Shown here piece after piece: positions 30,723 to 39,264 of a stretch of 45,729 nucleotides of DNA (position 1 is the first letter of the stretch; each line of letters opens with the position of its first letter). Both the position numbers and the translations under genes were made by a program. Below the pieces are notes generated by a model, which had not been told where the DNA came from, searched no databases, and worked only from the letters and a program-made list of their open reading frames with translations. Source of the DNA: a virus; IMG/VR virus record IMGVR_UViG_3300027747_002773, positions 1 to 45,729 of that record; one strand, 5' to 3'.

Positions 30723-32194
30723 TTGCGTCGAATAACCTTGTTTTTGGGCTTCTTGCCTAGTGCATCTTTAAAAGGATTATCGTTTTGTCCAAAAGATCCG
30801 CCAAATAATGTGCCAACCTTGTTCTTTGGGCGATTCATTTGACCCATGCTGCTGGCGATTGCACCACTCATGGTTTCGTTGAACACGGATTCATCATTTC
30901 TAGACAATGCTTTTAAATAAGAAAGATTATCTAATTCAGCTTGTGCAATTTCTTTGTCTCGTTTAGTTCTCGCATGTTCAATGTCATGTTGTAACATTCT
31001 TTTTTTACGACGAAGGTCCGACAGTCTGTCTGAAATTGATCGATATGATTTACCGTATTCTTTATTCCAGGCATAATTAGCTCCCAATGCCAAAGCGCCA
31101 GCAGCCACTGTGCCAAGGTTTAAATAATCAAGTCCTTGGTCGTAAGCAGTTGCCGCTCCCTTTGCTGCCAATGGCGCAAGATGCATTGGTATAACTCCTT
31201 CATCGAGATCGTCTTGATCATCGCGAGTTTTTAATTTCAGACGCAGATCGTCTGCCATTCTCATGTAATGTTGCTTTTTGATTTCATTCTTGGTTTTTTT
31301 AGCACGCTGCTCATAATCAGTAATCATCTGCCGTAAACGATTTTGTGTGCGTTCTTCTGACCCTTCGGTCACATCTTGCTTTAAACAATATTTTAATTCA
31401 GCAAGTGCTTCTTCCCTCGAATCGTAGCCGGAATTGTCTATACCAAGAGAATAGCATTTCATGTACCATTGGCCGACGCCCGGGCTTGATTCAGAATCGA
31501 TACCTATTTCTCCAACTGGTTTGCCATTCTTTTTAATGATCTTGCGTTGTTGATCTGCATGGTCTTCTGTGACATCTTTCTTAAGAAAAGGGTCAAAAGG
31601 AAAATCTGATCTTGGGTCATATTGCTTGTAGCCACGAGGCTTCTTCGGCGGCACATCATCTAGCGATACGTATAGATCTTTTGGATCTACAGGTTTATTG
31701 CTTGCTGGTATTTTTTTCGAGCCTTCCGACACATCTTGTTTCTTAGCATATGGACAATCTGGTATGTGTATAGCACCAGGTTTGCGAACGCTTGGATGGA
31801 CATGTATACCGCAACCGCAAGTATAATCTTTGGGCATCGGTGTGCCTTTATTCCAAACTGGATCTTTTTCTTCTAGTAAATCATTGAATCTTTGTTCAGC
31901 TTCAGCCAGTTCAAATATTTCGTGCTCCGGTTCTTCGTGGGCATGATTCATATTATGTTCCATGTATTCGTGAACTGTGCGCAGATAATCACAGGCTAGT
32001 GTGAGCTTTTCTTGTACCCAGCCATCCAATCCTTCAAATTCGCTGACTTGTTCCAGCATCTTGTGAAGTTCGACGGCATATTTTGCTGCACTATAGCAGT
32101 CACCACGCGCCATTTGAACTTCGTGATCGCGATGCATGCGTTCTGCATCTTCTCCGATGCCTCTGTATTCTACGATAGTTTTTTTCTTGCTCAT
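30719..32194 (-). CDS. Mosaic putative internal head protein with repeated DV(S/T)E sites (491 aa)
   Basis: It begins MSKKKTIVE-Y. A helical domain (11-100) that I recall from many marine phages is followed by a Cys/His cluster (CGCGIHVHP, 126-134, and DCPY). Three near-identical motifs, QDVSE-G (153-158), KDVTE-D (206-211) and QDVTE-G (273-278), separate short modules. Each has V-x-E and could be a prohead protease site. The C-terminal part has an Ala/Gly-rich hydrophobic stretch (340-375), a coiled-coil-like basic region (385-430) and a basic tail. An AATAAATA late promoter box lies at 32221-32228. Confidence 0.65.
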   Translation of the reverse strand: MSKKKTIVEYRGIGEDAERMHRDHEVQMARGDCYSAAKYAVELHKMLEQVSEFEGLDGWVQEKLTLACDYLRTVHEYMEHNMNHAHEEPEHEIFELAEAEQRFNDLLEEKDPVWNKGTPMPKDYTCGCGIHVHPSVRKPGAIHIPDCPYAKKQDVSEGSKKIPASNKPVDPKDLYVSLDDVPPKKPRGYKQYDPRSDFPFDPFLKKDVTEDHADQQRKIIKKNGKPVGEIGIDSESSPGVGQWYMKCYSLGIDNSGYDSREEALAELKYCLKQDVTEGSEERTQNRLRQMITDYEQRAKKTKNEIKKQHYMRMADDLRLKLKTRDDQDDLDEGVIPMHLAPLAAKGAATAYDQGLDYLNLGTVAAGALALGANYAWNKEYGKSYRSISDRLSDLRRKKRMLQHDIEHARTKRDKEIAQAELDNLSYLKALSRNDESVFNETMSGAIASSMGQMNRPKNKVGTLFGGSFGQNDNPFKDALGKKPKNKVIRRK

Positions 32195-32220
32195 ATAATG
32201 ATTCCTGATAACTGTTTATA

Positions 32221-32228
32221 TATTTATT
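32221..32228 (-). promoter_or_regulatory. Late promoter box
   Basis: AATAAATA on the minus strand, 27 nt upstream of the ATG at 32194, between the stop of the NMNAT-like gene and the next gene. Confidence 0.5.
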
Positions 32229-32230
32229 GA

Positions 32231-33838
32231 TTACATCACTAACACTTTGCCAACCATGTCAACCAACACCTCATTGAAATAATAATCCATATCTCGTGCT
32301 AATGTTTCTGTGAGTCTTGAACTATACTCAGCTGATTCTGGATTAAATCTCATGCCTTTGGTTGGCTTTCCCCATGCTTTTTTGCCATAGTAAATTACAT
32401 CTGGCAATGGATTCAGCGTTACATGGCCTGTTTTGATGTACTGGGCAAACATTTCATACATAAACTCATATGGTCTGCGAATCTGATTCATACGACTGCT
32501 GCGTTGTGTGCCAATCGCATTGAACAATGCAGCATATTCAGTGTATTTTTCTAATCTAAAATGTTTTCCATCTGAACCTGGTGTAATTTGCTGTTTATAA
32601 TCTGTTGACAATATTTGGTTTATGTTCTTAAAAAAATGATTTTCAGCTTCTCGCCATGATTGTCCTGCTTCTTGTAAACTAGAATAAACTGAAGTTGTTG
32701 CCCTGCAAGCATGTCCTATGCGGTGTGCCATAATCCAGGGTGTCATGACCACAGGATCTGCGCCCGTATTGCCTACAAAGACCACGGTTATTGCATCTTC
32801 GTGATCTGCTAGTATTTGATCTGCTTGTTTTGGAAATATTTTACGCAGCTTTTGTTCAGAAACTGCACCTATTTCACTATGCTTGCCTGTGCCTGATACA
32901 TTGGCAAAGAACAATCTAAAGTCATGAGGTGTCTTTTCAAAGAACTTTATAGTTTTAAGTTTGCTGACTGGATGAGCAACTAGTTTTTTGTTTGCACCAC
33001 GGAATGGGCCTGGCTTGTCAAAATCACCGATCAGGTCATAACTCTTGACTGCCATTTCATCTAGATCATCAGCACTTTCTAGATGGAACTTGTTGAGTTG
33101 TTTTCTCAGAGTTCCTGGGCGAACATCTCGCGTCAAACTCATGCTGTAACGTGGATCATTTTTCTGTCTGCTTGTGGCGATTTGTCCTACGCCAGCTGCT
33201 TCTTCAGTGAGTCCTCCCAGGATACTATCTAAACGAGCAGATAACTTGCTTATCAATGCAGGTTTTTTGTTTAATACTGGATAAAGATCAGTCAAAAGTC
33301 CTGCTTTGTCATCAGGACTCATATTGGGCCACATTTCGCGAATTTGACTAGCGCTGGTTATGCCTGATTTGCCTGCTTTAAATTGTACGGTCGGTAGATA
33401 GTCGATATAAGCATGTTTAGCAGAAGGCTGAAGTTTATCATTGTATGGCTGCAGATACGAAGCACTGCCATCTTTTTTAACTCCACCTGGTTTTGGTTGT
33501 TCATCTCGATCTTTTTCACTGCGAACAAACACAACAGTAGTACTATTGGGATCATAATTGTCAACGATTTCTTTAGCTTGAAATGGGCTCTTTACCTGCA
33601 CAAAGCGATCTGCTGGAATTCCTGCTAATTGGGCCAGTTGTCTCTTCATTTCAAATGGAAATGGACGCTCTTTGCGATCATCTGTTGATGCTAGATAGAT
33701 ATCAGCATTGGGAAACTTTTGTTTGGCAGCATTGTAAAGACTTAAATGACCAGGATGAAAAGGATGATACCCGCCTGGCAGTATTACTACTAGTTTTTGC
33801 GGTACATCAGATGATTCAAATAGTTCAGTAATAAACAT
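32231..33838 (-). CDS. NMNAT-like nucleotidyltransferase fusion with targeting peptide (535 aa)
   Basis: It begins MFITELFE-S, strikingly like T4 Alt (MELITELFDE). Residues 15-200 are a cytidylyltransferase-fold domain with PGGYHPFHPGH (HxGH at 28-31) and SASQIRE (162-168, like the ISSTxxR motif), as in NMN/nicotinate adenylyltransferases; the exact substrate is not decided by sequence. LTE-E (210-213) and HLE-S (252-255) are possible processing sites. The C-terminal 270 residues are an unknown domain containing MAHRIGHA and an all-helical end. It is the first gene of the putative packaged cassette, behind GATAAATA at 33860-33867. Confidence 0.75.
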   Translation of the reverse strand: MFITELFESSDVPQKLVVILPGGYHPFHPGHLSLYNAAKQKFPNADIYLASTDDRKERPFPFEMKRQLAQLAGIPADRFVQVKSPFQAKEIVDNYDPNSTTVVFVRSEKDRDEQPKPGGVKKDGSASYLQPYNDKLQPSAKHAYIDYLPTVQFKAGKSGITSASQIREMWPNMSPDDKAGLLTDLYPVLNKKPALISKLSARLDSILGGLTEEAAGVGQIATSRQKNDPRYSMSLTRDVRPGTLRKQLNKFHLESADDLDEMAVKSYDLIGDFDKPGPFRGANKKLVAHPVSKLKTIKFFEKTPHDFRLFFANVSGTGKHSEIGAVSEQKLRKIFPKQADQILADHEDAITVVFVGNTGADPVVMTPWIMAHRIGHACRATTSVYSSLQEAGQSWREAENHFFKNINQILSTDYKQQITPGSDGKHFRLEKYTEYAALFNAIGTQRSSRMNQIRRPYEFMYEMFAQYIKTGHVTLNPLPDVIYYGKKAWGKPTKGMRFNPESAEYSSRLTETLARDMDYYFNEVLVDMVGKVLVM

Positions 33839-33859
33839 AAGATTTATCCATATATAGTG

Positions 33860-33867
33860 TATTTATC
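33860..33867 (-). promoter_or_regulatory. Late promoter box heading the packaged-protein cassette
   Basis: GATAAATA on the minus strand, 22 nt upstream of the ATG at 33838 and just downstream of the hairpin terminator at 33906-33930. Confidence 0.55.
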
Positions 33868-33905
33868 TAGAAATCACTTATATACGGGTCAAGTTTTGCC
33901 CATAA

Positions 33906-33930
33906 AGAAAGGCTGACAAGCAGCCTTTCT
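33906..33930 (-). terminator. Hairpin terminator after the glycosyltransferase gene
   Basis: AGAAAGGCTG-(5 nt)-CAGCCTTTCT is a perfect 10-bp stem. On the minus strand it is followed by a T-rich TTTCTTTATGG tail. It separates the 33954-34892 gene from the cassette that begins at 33838. Confidence 0.7.
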
Positions 33931-33953
33931 TGTGTACATGCGCTACTTTGCGA

Positions 33954-34892
33954 CTAAACTGCAGGTACGGGGTTAGATTGACCTGGAGGATTTTGCGCCA
34001 TATTGATTGCATCACGCAATGCATCAGGAGCATTCGTGGGTAGTTCACCAGCAGAACCTTCTTGACGAGCCCGAGCTTGACCAGCAATATCAATCTTGCT
34101 TAGATCGCCAGCAAATTCATAGTGACCTACATGATTTAGCAGAACCTTGCTGTGCGCCCAGATCTCGCCGCCCAAGCTCTGCCAACGACGGCAGAATAAC
34201 CAATCTTCGCTGAGATAGTGACCGCGCTCGTCAATTTCAACATCAAAGATTGCATACATGGTTGGTTCATATTGCTTGCCGAGACCAACGTCGTCAACAT
34301 ACTTGGTATTAGCAAATGCACCGATCATACGCTCATAAACTGCACGCTTGAACATTAAAAATCCTGTGCCCATGGTATCAACTGTAAAGATATCGCCTTG
34401 AATCTTGGTTTCAGGCTTGAGATTGATAACATAGCTTACTGGCAGAGCCTTCTTGGGATACAGACCTCCGATCACATCTTTATCGCATGCAATCATCTGC
34501 AGAATAGATTCTGGCTGGAATCGAATATCAGCATCGATAAACATAAAATGCGTGGCAGCTTTGTTGCACATCATTTTAGCCATCAGATTGTTTCGAGCCC
34601 GAGTTACCAGACTTTCGTTTACCATGGTGTCTAGACTCCAATTCAAGCCTACCTGCTGAGCCATTAATACAAATCGTAAAAAACTAGTCATAGTAGGTTC
34701 ACTGACCATGCCGCCGTAGCAAGGAATCCCTATGTGTAGATGTATTTTGCTGAAATCAAATGGTGTGCCTTGTGGCTGGGGCTGTTGTGGTTGCTGAGCT
34801 TGTTGTGCCTGTTTAGCTGCTGCTGCCTTGATCATTGCTACAGCATCTTGTTGACTTACTTTATTTCCGGATGTTGGTTTTTTGATACTCAT
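33954..34892 (-). CDS. GT-A type glycosyltransferase (312 aa)
   Basis: 312 residues. A Gln/Ala-rich tail (14-44) precedes a GT2-like core: HIGIPCYGGM (53-62), TRARNNLMAKM, and FIDADIRF with the DxD metal-binding pair D120/D122, then DVIGGLYPKK. Such enzymes in T4-like phages probably modify virion or host glycans. The nucleotide sugar is unknown. The ATG follows AGAGAG. It ends at a strong terminator and is preceded by a 55-residue gene. Confidence 0.8.
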   Translation of the reverse strand: MSIKKPTSGNKVSQQDAVAMIKAAAAKQAQQAQQPQQPQPQGTPFDFSKIHLHIGIPCYGGMVSEPTMTSFLRFVLMAQQVGLNWSLDTMVNESLVTRARNNLMAKMMCNKAATHFMFIDADIRFQPESILQMIACDKDVIGGLYPKKALPVSYVINLKPETKIQGDIFTVDTMGTGFLMFKRAVYERMIGAFANTKYVDDVGLGKQYEPTMYAIFDVEIDERGHYLSEDWLFCRRWQSLGGEIWAHSKVLLNHVGHYEFAGDLSKIDIAGQARARQEGSAGELPTNAPDALRDAINMAQNPPGQSNPVPAV

Positions 34893-34918
34893 TGATTACT
34901 CTCTTTTGATTGATTTGA

Positions 34919-35086
34919 TTATGATAATTCTGCTTCGACAATTATGTTGTCGCTTACAAGTTCTTGAACAACTTGTTCTAGTGCTGAAAGCAGTTCCTGT
35001 GTGACTGCACTGGGTGCTTCTTTGTCTGAGTCTCGAACTAATCTACTCAGCTTGATAACGATTGATTCTGATTGAACCTTAGCCAT
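34919..35086 (-). CDS. Small hypothetical protein (55 aa)
   Basis: 55 codons from the ATG at 35084-35086, with AAGGAG at good spacing upstream. The sequence is acidic and helical (SAVTQELLSALEQVVQELVS, residues 26-45), possibly a coiled coil. It fills the gap between the ClpA-side genes and the glycosyltransferase. No family recognised. Confidence 0.65.
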   Translation of the reverse strand: MAKVQSESIVIKLSRLVRDSDKEAPSAVTQELLSALEQVVQELVSDNIIVEAELS

Positions 35087-35115
35087 TGCTACTCCTTGAA
35101 GAAATATACAGATAT

Positions 35116-35841
35116 TTAGTTTGCTTGTACCAGCTCATGAATATTTAAAATTATGCCAGGAGAGATCAACTCTAAAAATGTCGTTATGGAACAATCTTTG
35201 GCGTAAAAAAATATGCCACTCTCAAGTCTTTCCCAATCAGATGCCAACATATTCCGTGAATATCTTCGCAGTAAAATTTGATCTTCCAAGTTGGTAAGAT
35301 AATTTAGTATTTGCTTTTTTTCATCGTTTGAACATTTGCCAGATCTCAAACAAATTTTATAACGATATTCTGTGACTCGTTTTGTGATAATTGCCTGAGA
35401 ACCCAGCAAATCTTCTGTGCCAGCTGCTGGACCTGAAATTTCATGGATACACGAGTGTGATGAATATGGCAAAGTATTTACTACAGCTTGTAAATCACTT
35501 TGTTCTTCGGCGTACAAGATCACATATGGTTCTGCGATAGTCATTTTTATCATATCGCAAAACTGCTCCTTGATGAGCTTCAACGACTCTAACAATGGTA
35601 CACTAGCCTTAGCTAGCAACTTTCTATCTTTTTTAGCACCAGCATATCCTGAGAAATAAAAATTATAAGATGGAACTTCCAATCGTAATCTCAACGAGTG
35701 AGTTATATCGCATTCACGCGCAATGCATCTGCCGCCTATGGCATAAATTTTCAAACGCCAAGGATATTTCTTAAAAAATATCTTGACTGTAGAGCTATAC
35801 GCTATTTTTGAATTTATATTAGACCAATACAACGTATCCAT
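35116..35841 (-). CDS. Hypothetical protein downstream of clpA (241 aa)
   Basis: 241 residues from MDTLYWSN (another ATG lies two codons earlier). It overlaps the clpA end by about 23 bp in another frame, which suggests translational coupling. Mixed alpha/beta, nine or so Cys, no recognised domain. It could be an adaptor for the unfoldase, but only the position suggests this. Confidence 0.6.
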   Translation of the reverse strand: MDTLYWSNINSKIAYSSTVKIFFKKYPWRLKIYAIGGRCIARECDITHSLRLRLEVPSYNFYFSGYAGAKKDRKLLAKASVPLLESLKLIKEQFCDMIKMTIAEPYVILYAEEQSDLQAVVNTLPYSSHSCIHEISGPAAGTEDLLGSQAIITKRVTEYRYKICLRSGKCSNDEKKQILNYLTNLEDQILLRRYSRNMLASDWERLESGIFFYAKDCSITTFLELISPGIILNIHELVQAN

Positions 35842-38104
35842 TTTCATCTATCTTAGGTGAACATGTCACGGTTGATTGTGTAGTAAACGTAAACTCTTCA
35901 TTGGCATAATCTACCACGATCATGCTGTTAGTAGGAATAGTTTCAAACAGCACTTTCTTACTGAGTGGTACCTTGATCAAGTCATTGACTTTTCGAGCTA
36001 CTGGACGAGCACCCATTTTAGGATCATATCCTACTTCAGCCAGTCGTTCGACTGCTGCTTCTGTGAGTCTAACTCGAATCAGCTTTTCTGCCAGCAAATC
36101 GTTTATTTCATTGATAAACTTGGCTACAATTTTTTTCATGCTCAGCTTGTCTAGTTTTCCAAATTTGCACACTGCGTCCAAACGATTGCGGAATTCTGGC
36201 TTGAAAAATTCAGTCATGGCTTTATCATCTTCACCTGTTTTCTGAAGAGCAGTGCTAAAACCAATAGTATTGCGTTCGTTGTCAGCAGCACCAAGATTAC
36301 TAGTAAGGATCACAATAGTATTACGACAATCTGCCTTCTTGCCATTGCTGCTAGTAACCACACCTTCGTCCATCAAACTCAGTAACACATTGACCACATC
36401 AGGGTGTGCTTTTTCAACTTCATCAAATAATATTATACTGTTTGGTTGTTTTTCGATATCGCTGATCAACAAACCACCGCCGAGATTGCCGTCATCGTAA
36501 CCTACATAACCAGGTGGTGCACCGATTAACTTGCTGGCTGCATGTTTTTCCTGATACTCGCCCATGTCATAACGAATGAGTTTCATGCCAAGATATTCTG
36601 CTAATAGCTTGGCCATTTCAGTCTTGCCTGTGCCAGTTGGCCCCAAGAATAAAAAACTGCCAATAGGCTTGTTGATGCTTTTCAATCCAGCCTTGCTTAC
36701 ATAGATTTTTTCTAACAACTGGTCAACGATGTTATCTTGGCCATATAACCGACCTTTGATGTTACTTTCGAGATTTTCTAAACTTTTGGCAGATTCTGAG
36801 CCGATTTGATCTGCAGGAATCTTGGTGAACTTGGCCACAGTATCCACAATTTGTGTACGAGTTAGTTGCCAGTTTTCTTGCTTGAGCTTAATTTTAGCTG
36901 CTGCTGTGTCAATCAAGTCAATAGCTTTGTCTGGCAAACGCTTGTCAGTTTGATAGCGCACACTTAGATCTACAGCAGCTTCAATAGCACTATCATCAAT
37001 CAGACCGCCATGAAACTCTTCAAAATATTTGCGCAGACCGTACAGAATATCCTTAGCTACAGCTGGAGAAGGTTCTTCCACTGTCATGCGATAGAAACGA
37101 CGCATTAATGCTCGGTCTTTTTCAAAACTCTGAGTATATTCTTCCCAGGTGGTGCTGGCAATCACCTTGATATTGCTCTTGCTTAGCGCTGGCTTGATCA
37201 TATTAGCAAAGTCAACTGAGCTGTTGCTGCCTGAGCCTGCGCCTTTCATTTGGTGTGCTTCATCAATAAACAGAATAGTTTTGCCCTTTACGGACAATGC
37301 TGAAATCACATCCTTTAGCTTCTCTTCAAACTCACCACGATACTTGCTGCCAGCGAGCAAACTGCCGATGTCAAGATTATACACAGTGAACTCACGTAGA
37401 TAAGAAGGTACTTCTGAGTCAACAATCCGTCGAGCCAGGCCTTCAGCAATAGCAGTCTTGCCTACGCCAGGATCACCTACCATCAGAATATTGCTTTTGT
37501 TGCGCTTGGCCAGTACTTGACAGATCTCTTCAAGTTCATGTTCCCTGCCAATTACTGGATCAATTCGGCCTTCTCGTGCTAAAAGATTGAGGTTATTGCA
37601 ATATTCGTTTAATACTTGGTCTGCACGTTGTGCACCCGCTGTGCCACGACCCTGTGCCTGTTTGTAATTCTTGTTGTAATATTCTACAACCTGATTTCGA
37701 TCTAACCCATATTTTAGTAAAAAATAGGCAGCGTGCGAGTTGACTTCAGCGTATAAACTAATAAACAGATCGATAAGTTGCATGTGACTGCGACCACTGA
37801 ACAACACCTGCGTGAATGCACGATTGAACACTCGTTCTAATGCATGAGTTTTTCTGGGGACTACATTTGCATTTTTGCTAATCAAAAATGTTTGTGTAGT
37901 TAAATGATCTTCCAAGTCTTGGCACAGATTTTCAATATCACAACCAAAGTTGTGTATTAAATCTTTAAATGGGTCGTAACTCATTAATGCTATCAGCAGA
38001 TGTTCGAGTGTGACATATTCATGATTGAACTTCTTTGCTGATTGAGCCGCATTTTCAATAATTACTTCAATCTCAGGATTTGGTTGTATCATATCTTTGT
38101 CCAA
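35819..38104 (-). CDS. clpA: ClpA-type AAA+ unfoldase
   Basis: 761 residues, close to E. coli ClpA (758), without the ClpB middle domain. Order: N-domain (1-145); D1 with Walker A GDPGVGKT (210-217), pore loop KYRGEFE and Walker B ILFIDE (277-282); D2 with GPTGTGKT (488-495), pore loop GYVG (532-535) and IILFDE (557-562). The IGF tripeptide (614-616, NTIGFS) aligns with the IGL/F loop by which ClpA docks to ClpP. It may therefore recruit host ClpP, or act alone as a remodeller. The frame opens with TTG (38104) behind GAGAGG; an ATG four codons later is the alternative. A CATAAATA late box precedes it. Confidence 0.9.
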   Translation of the reverse strand: MDKDMIQPNPEIEVIIENAAQSAKKFNHEYVTLEHLLIALMSYDPFKDLIHNFGCDIENLCQDLEDHLTTQTFLISKNANVVPRKTHALERVFNRAFTQVLFSGRSHMQLIDLFISLYAEVNSHAAYFLLKYGLDRNQVVEYYNKNYKQAQGRGTAGAQRADQVLNEYCNNLNLLAREGRIDPVIGREHELEEICQVLAKRNKSNILMVGDPGVGKTAIAEGLARRIVDSEVPSYLREFTVYNLDIGSLLAGSKYRGEFEEKLKDVISALSVKGKTILFIDEAHQMKGAGSGSNSSVDFANMIKPALSKSNIKVIASTTWEEYTQSFEKDRALMRRFYRMTVEEPSPAVAKDILYGLRKYFEEFHGGLIDDSAIEAAVDLSVRYQTDKRLPDKAIDLIDTAAAKIKLKQENWQLTRTQIVDTVAKFTKIPADQIGSESAKSLENLESNIKGRLYGQDNIVDQLLEKIYVSKAGLKSINKPIGSFLFLGPTGTGKTEMAKLLAEYLGMKLIRYDMGEYQEKHAASKLIGAPPGYVGYDDGNLGGGLLISDIEKQPNSIILFDEVEKAHPDVVNVLLSLMDEGVVTSSNGKKADCRNTIVILTSNLGAADNERNTIGFSTALQKTGEDDKAMTEFFKPEFRNRLDAVCKFGKLDKLSMKKIVAKFINEINDLLAEKLIRVRLTEAAVERLAEVGYDPKMGARPVARKVNDLIKVPLSKKVLFETIPTNSMIVVDYANEEFTFTTQSTVTCSPKIDENGYVVLV

Positions 38105-38119
38105 AGTCGCCTCTCATGT

Positions 38120-38127
38120 TATTTATG
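38120..38127 (-). promoter_or_regulatory. Late promoter box before clpA
   Basis: CATAAATA on the minus strand, about 16 nt upstream of the clpA start, overlapping the end of the dnaJ-like gene. Confidence 0.4.
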
Positions 38128-38995
38128 TGATTTTTCTGCTGTCACTAATCTGCCGAATCAAATCTAATTGTTCTGGAAGAAGATCAGTTGGTATAGTGAT
38201 ATTAATTATAGCAATCAAACTTCCCCTAGTCGAGCTGTTTAATGCGTACAGACCTTGTTCGTTTAACCTAAAGCCTGCACCTGATTGTGTGCCGACAGGT
38301 ATACTCAAGTTAAATTGTTTTCCGTCCAATCCGGTCACTGTTATTGTACTGCCGGTCATGGCAGATAAACAATCGACATTTATTTGTCGTAATAAATCGA
38401 TACCCTGAATCTGAAAATCAGGATGAGGTTCTACAATTACTTGTACATACAAATCACCACGTTCCAAACTATCAAAAAAATTGTCACCTAAGCCGGGATA
38501 TTTGATAGTAGTATCATTGGCAATACCTACTGGAATCCTAACTTCTACTGTTTCTCGATGACCTTTGGTAGTTTGTACACTGATAGTTTTTATTTGCTCG
38601 GCTAACGTATTAGCCAATGGCACGCTGATATGAATGCGTAAATCCTTGTTACGTTGAGGCTGTCTGAAATTACCAAACGGATCATTGTGGAAATGCATTC
38701 CAAAGTTTTGAAAGATATCATTAATGTTGCCAAATCCACCAAATCCAGGTGGCATGTCTTGACCGTTTACAGTAAATCTAAAGCCTTGACCTCCGCCTGC
38801 TTGAATTGCATCATACTGAGCTTTTTTCTGAGGATCACTCAGCGTGTTATACGCAGTTTGAATTTCTTTGAACATTGTATCATCACCGCCATTGCGGTCA
38901 GGATGATGCCGCATCGCTAAAGTGCGGTAAGATTTCTTGATCTCTTCTGGACTTGCAGTTTTTTCTACACCTAGTATTGAATAATAGTCACTCAT
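38123..38995 (-). CDS. DnaJ-like cochaperone (CbpA type)
   Basis: 290 residues from MSDYYSILGV. J-domain at 1-65 with the HPD triad at 31-33, which stimulates DnaK ATPase. It is followed by a Gly/Phe-rich region (70-105) and two beta-rich substrate-binding domains (from about 115), with no zinc finger: the CbpA/type II layout. An in-frame GTG three codons earlier is less likely. A large A/T hairpin (39004-39043) lies in the leader. Directly upstream of clpA, so the two may form a phage chaperone-unfoldase pair that works with host DnaK and ClpP. Confidence 0.9.
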   Translation of the reverse strand: MSDYYSILGVEKTASPEEIKKSYRTLAMRHHPDRNGGDDTMFKEIQTAYNTLSDPQKKAQYDAIQAGGGQGFRFTVNGQDMPPGFGGFGNINDIFQNFGMHFHNDPFGNFRQPQRNKDLRIHISVPLANTLAEQIKTISVQTTKGHRETVEVRIPVGIANDTTIKYPGLGDNFFDSLERGDLYVQVIVEPHPDFQIQGIDLLRQINVDCLSAMTGSTITVTGLDGKQFNLSIPVGTQSGAGFRLNEQGLYALNSSTRGSLIAIINITIPTDLLPEQLDLIRQISDSRKIT

Positions 38996-39003
38996 TGTTT
39001 TCA

Positions 39004-39043
39004 CATTATAATATATGCGAGATAGTAATGCATATATTATATG
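39004..39043 (-). promoter_or_regulatory. Long A/T hairpin in the dnaJ leader
   Basis: A left arm at 39004-39018 and right arm at 39030-39043 are complementary over 14 bp with one extra base. TATAAT on the minus strand falls in the arm next to the dnaJ start. It may be a promoter/operator or an RNA structure between the secreted-protein gene and dnaJ. Confidence 0.4.
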
Positions 39044-39053
39044 TAGTCAAGGA

Positions 39054-39254
39054 TTATTTCTTGGATTTTTTATCAGGAACTCGGGTTCCTTTGAATTTCT
39101 TGTGGATTCTGACTTTCTTGCAAGTTTGTTTTATTTTGCCGTTTTTGTTTTTAACATCATGACACACCATCTTGATATTGGGTACATCAGCAGCATATGA
39201 AGGGCTACTGATGACAATTAGTGCAGTTAGAAAAGCAACAGCTAAATTATTCAT
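39054..39254 (-). CDS. Small secreted basic protein (66 aa)
   Basis: 66 residues with a clear Sec signal peptide (hydrophobic LAVAFLTALIVISS, cleavage after SYA at residue 21). The mature part is about 45 residues, with two Cys (31 and 45) and very Lys-rich (C-terminus PDKKSKK). The ATG follows AAGGAAAAATC. It is probably periplasmic. Being next to the holin candidate it could affect lysis or superinfection, but no function is shown. Confidence 0.65.
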   Translation of the reverse strand: MNNLAVAFLTALIVISSPSYAADVPNIKMVCHDVKNKNGKIKQTCKKVRIHKKFKGTRVPDKKSKK

Positions 39255-39264
39255 GATTTTTCCT

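Noticed and set aside
34007-34213. Plus-strand open frames across 16938-40000
   Set aside because: They are short, lack ribosome-binding sites and lie opposite genes with clear domains.
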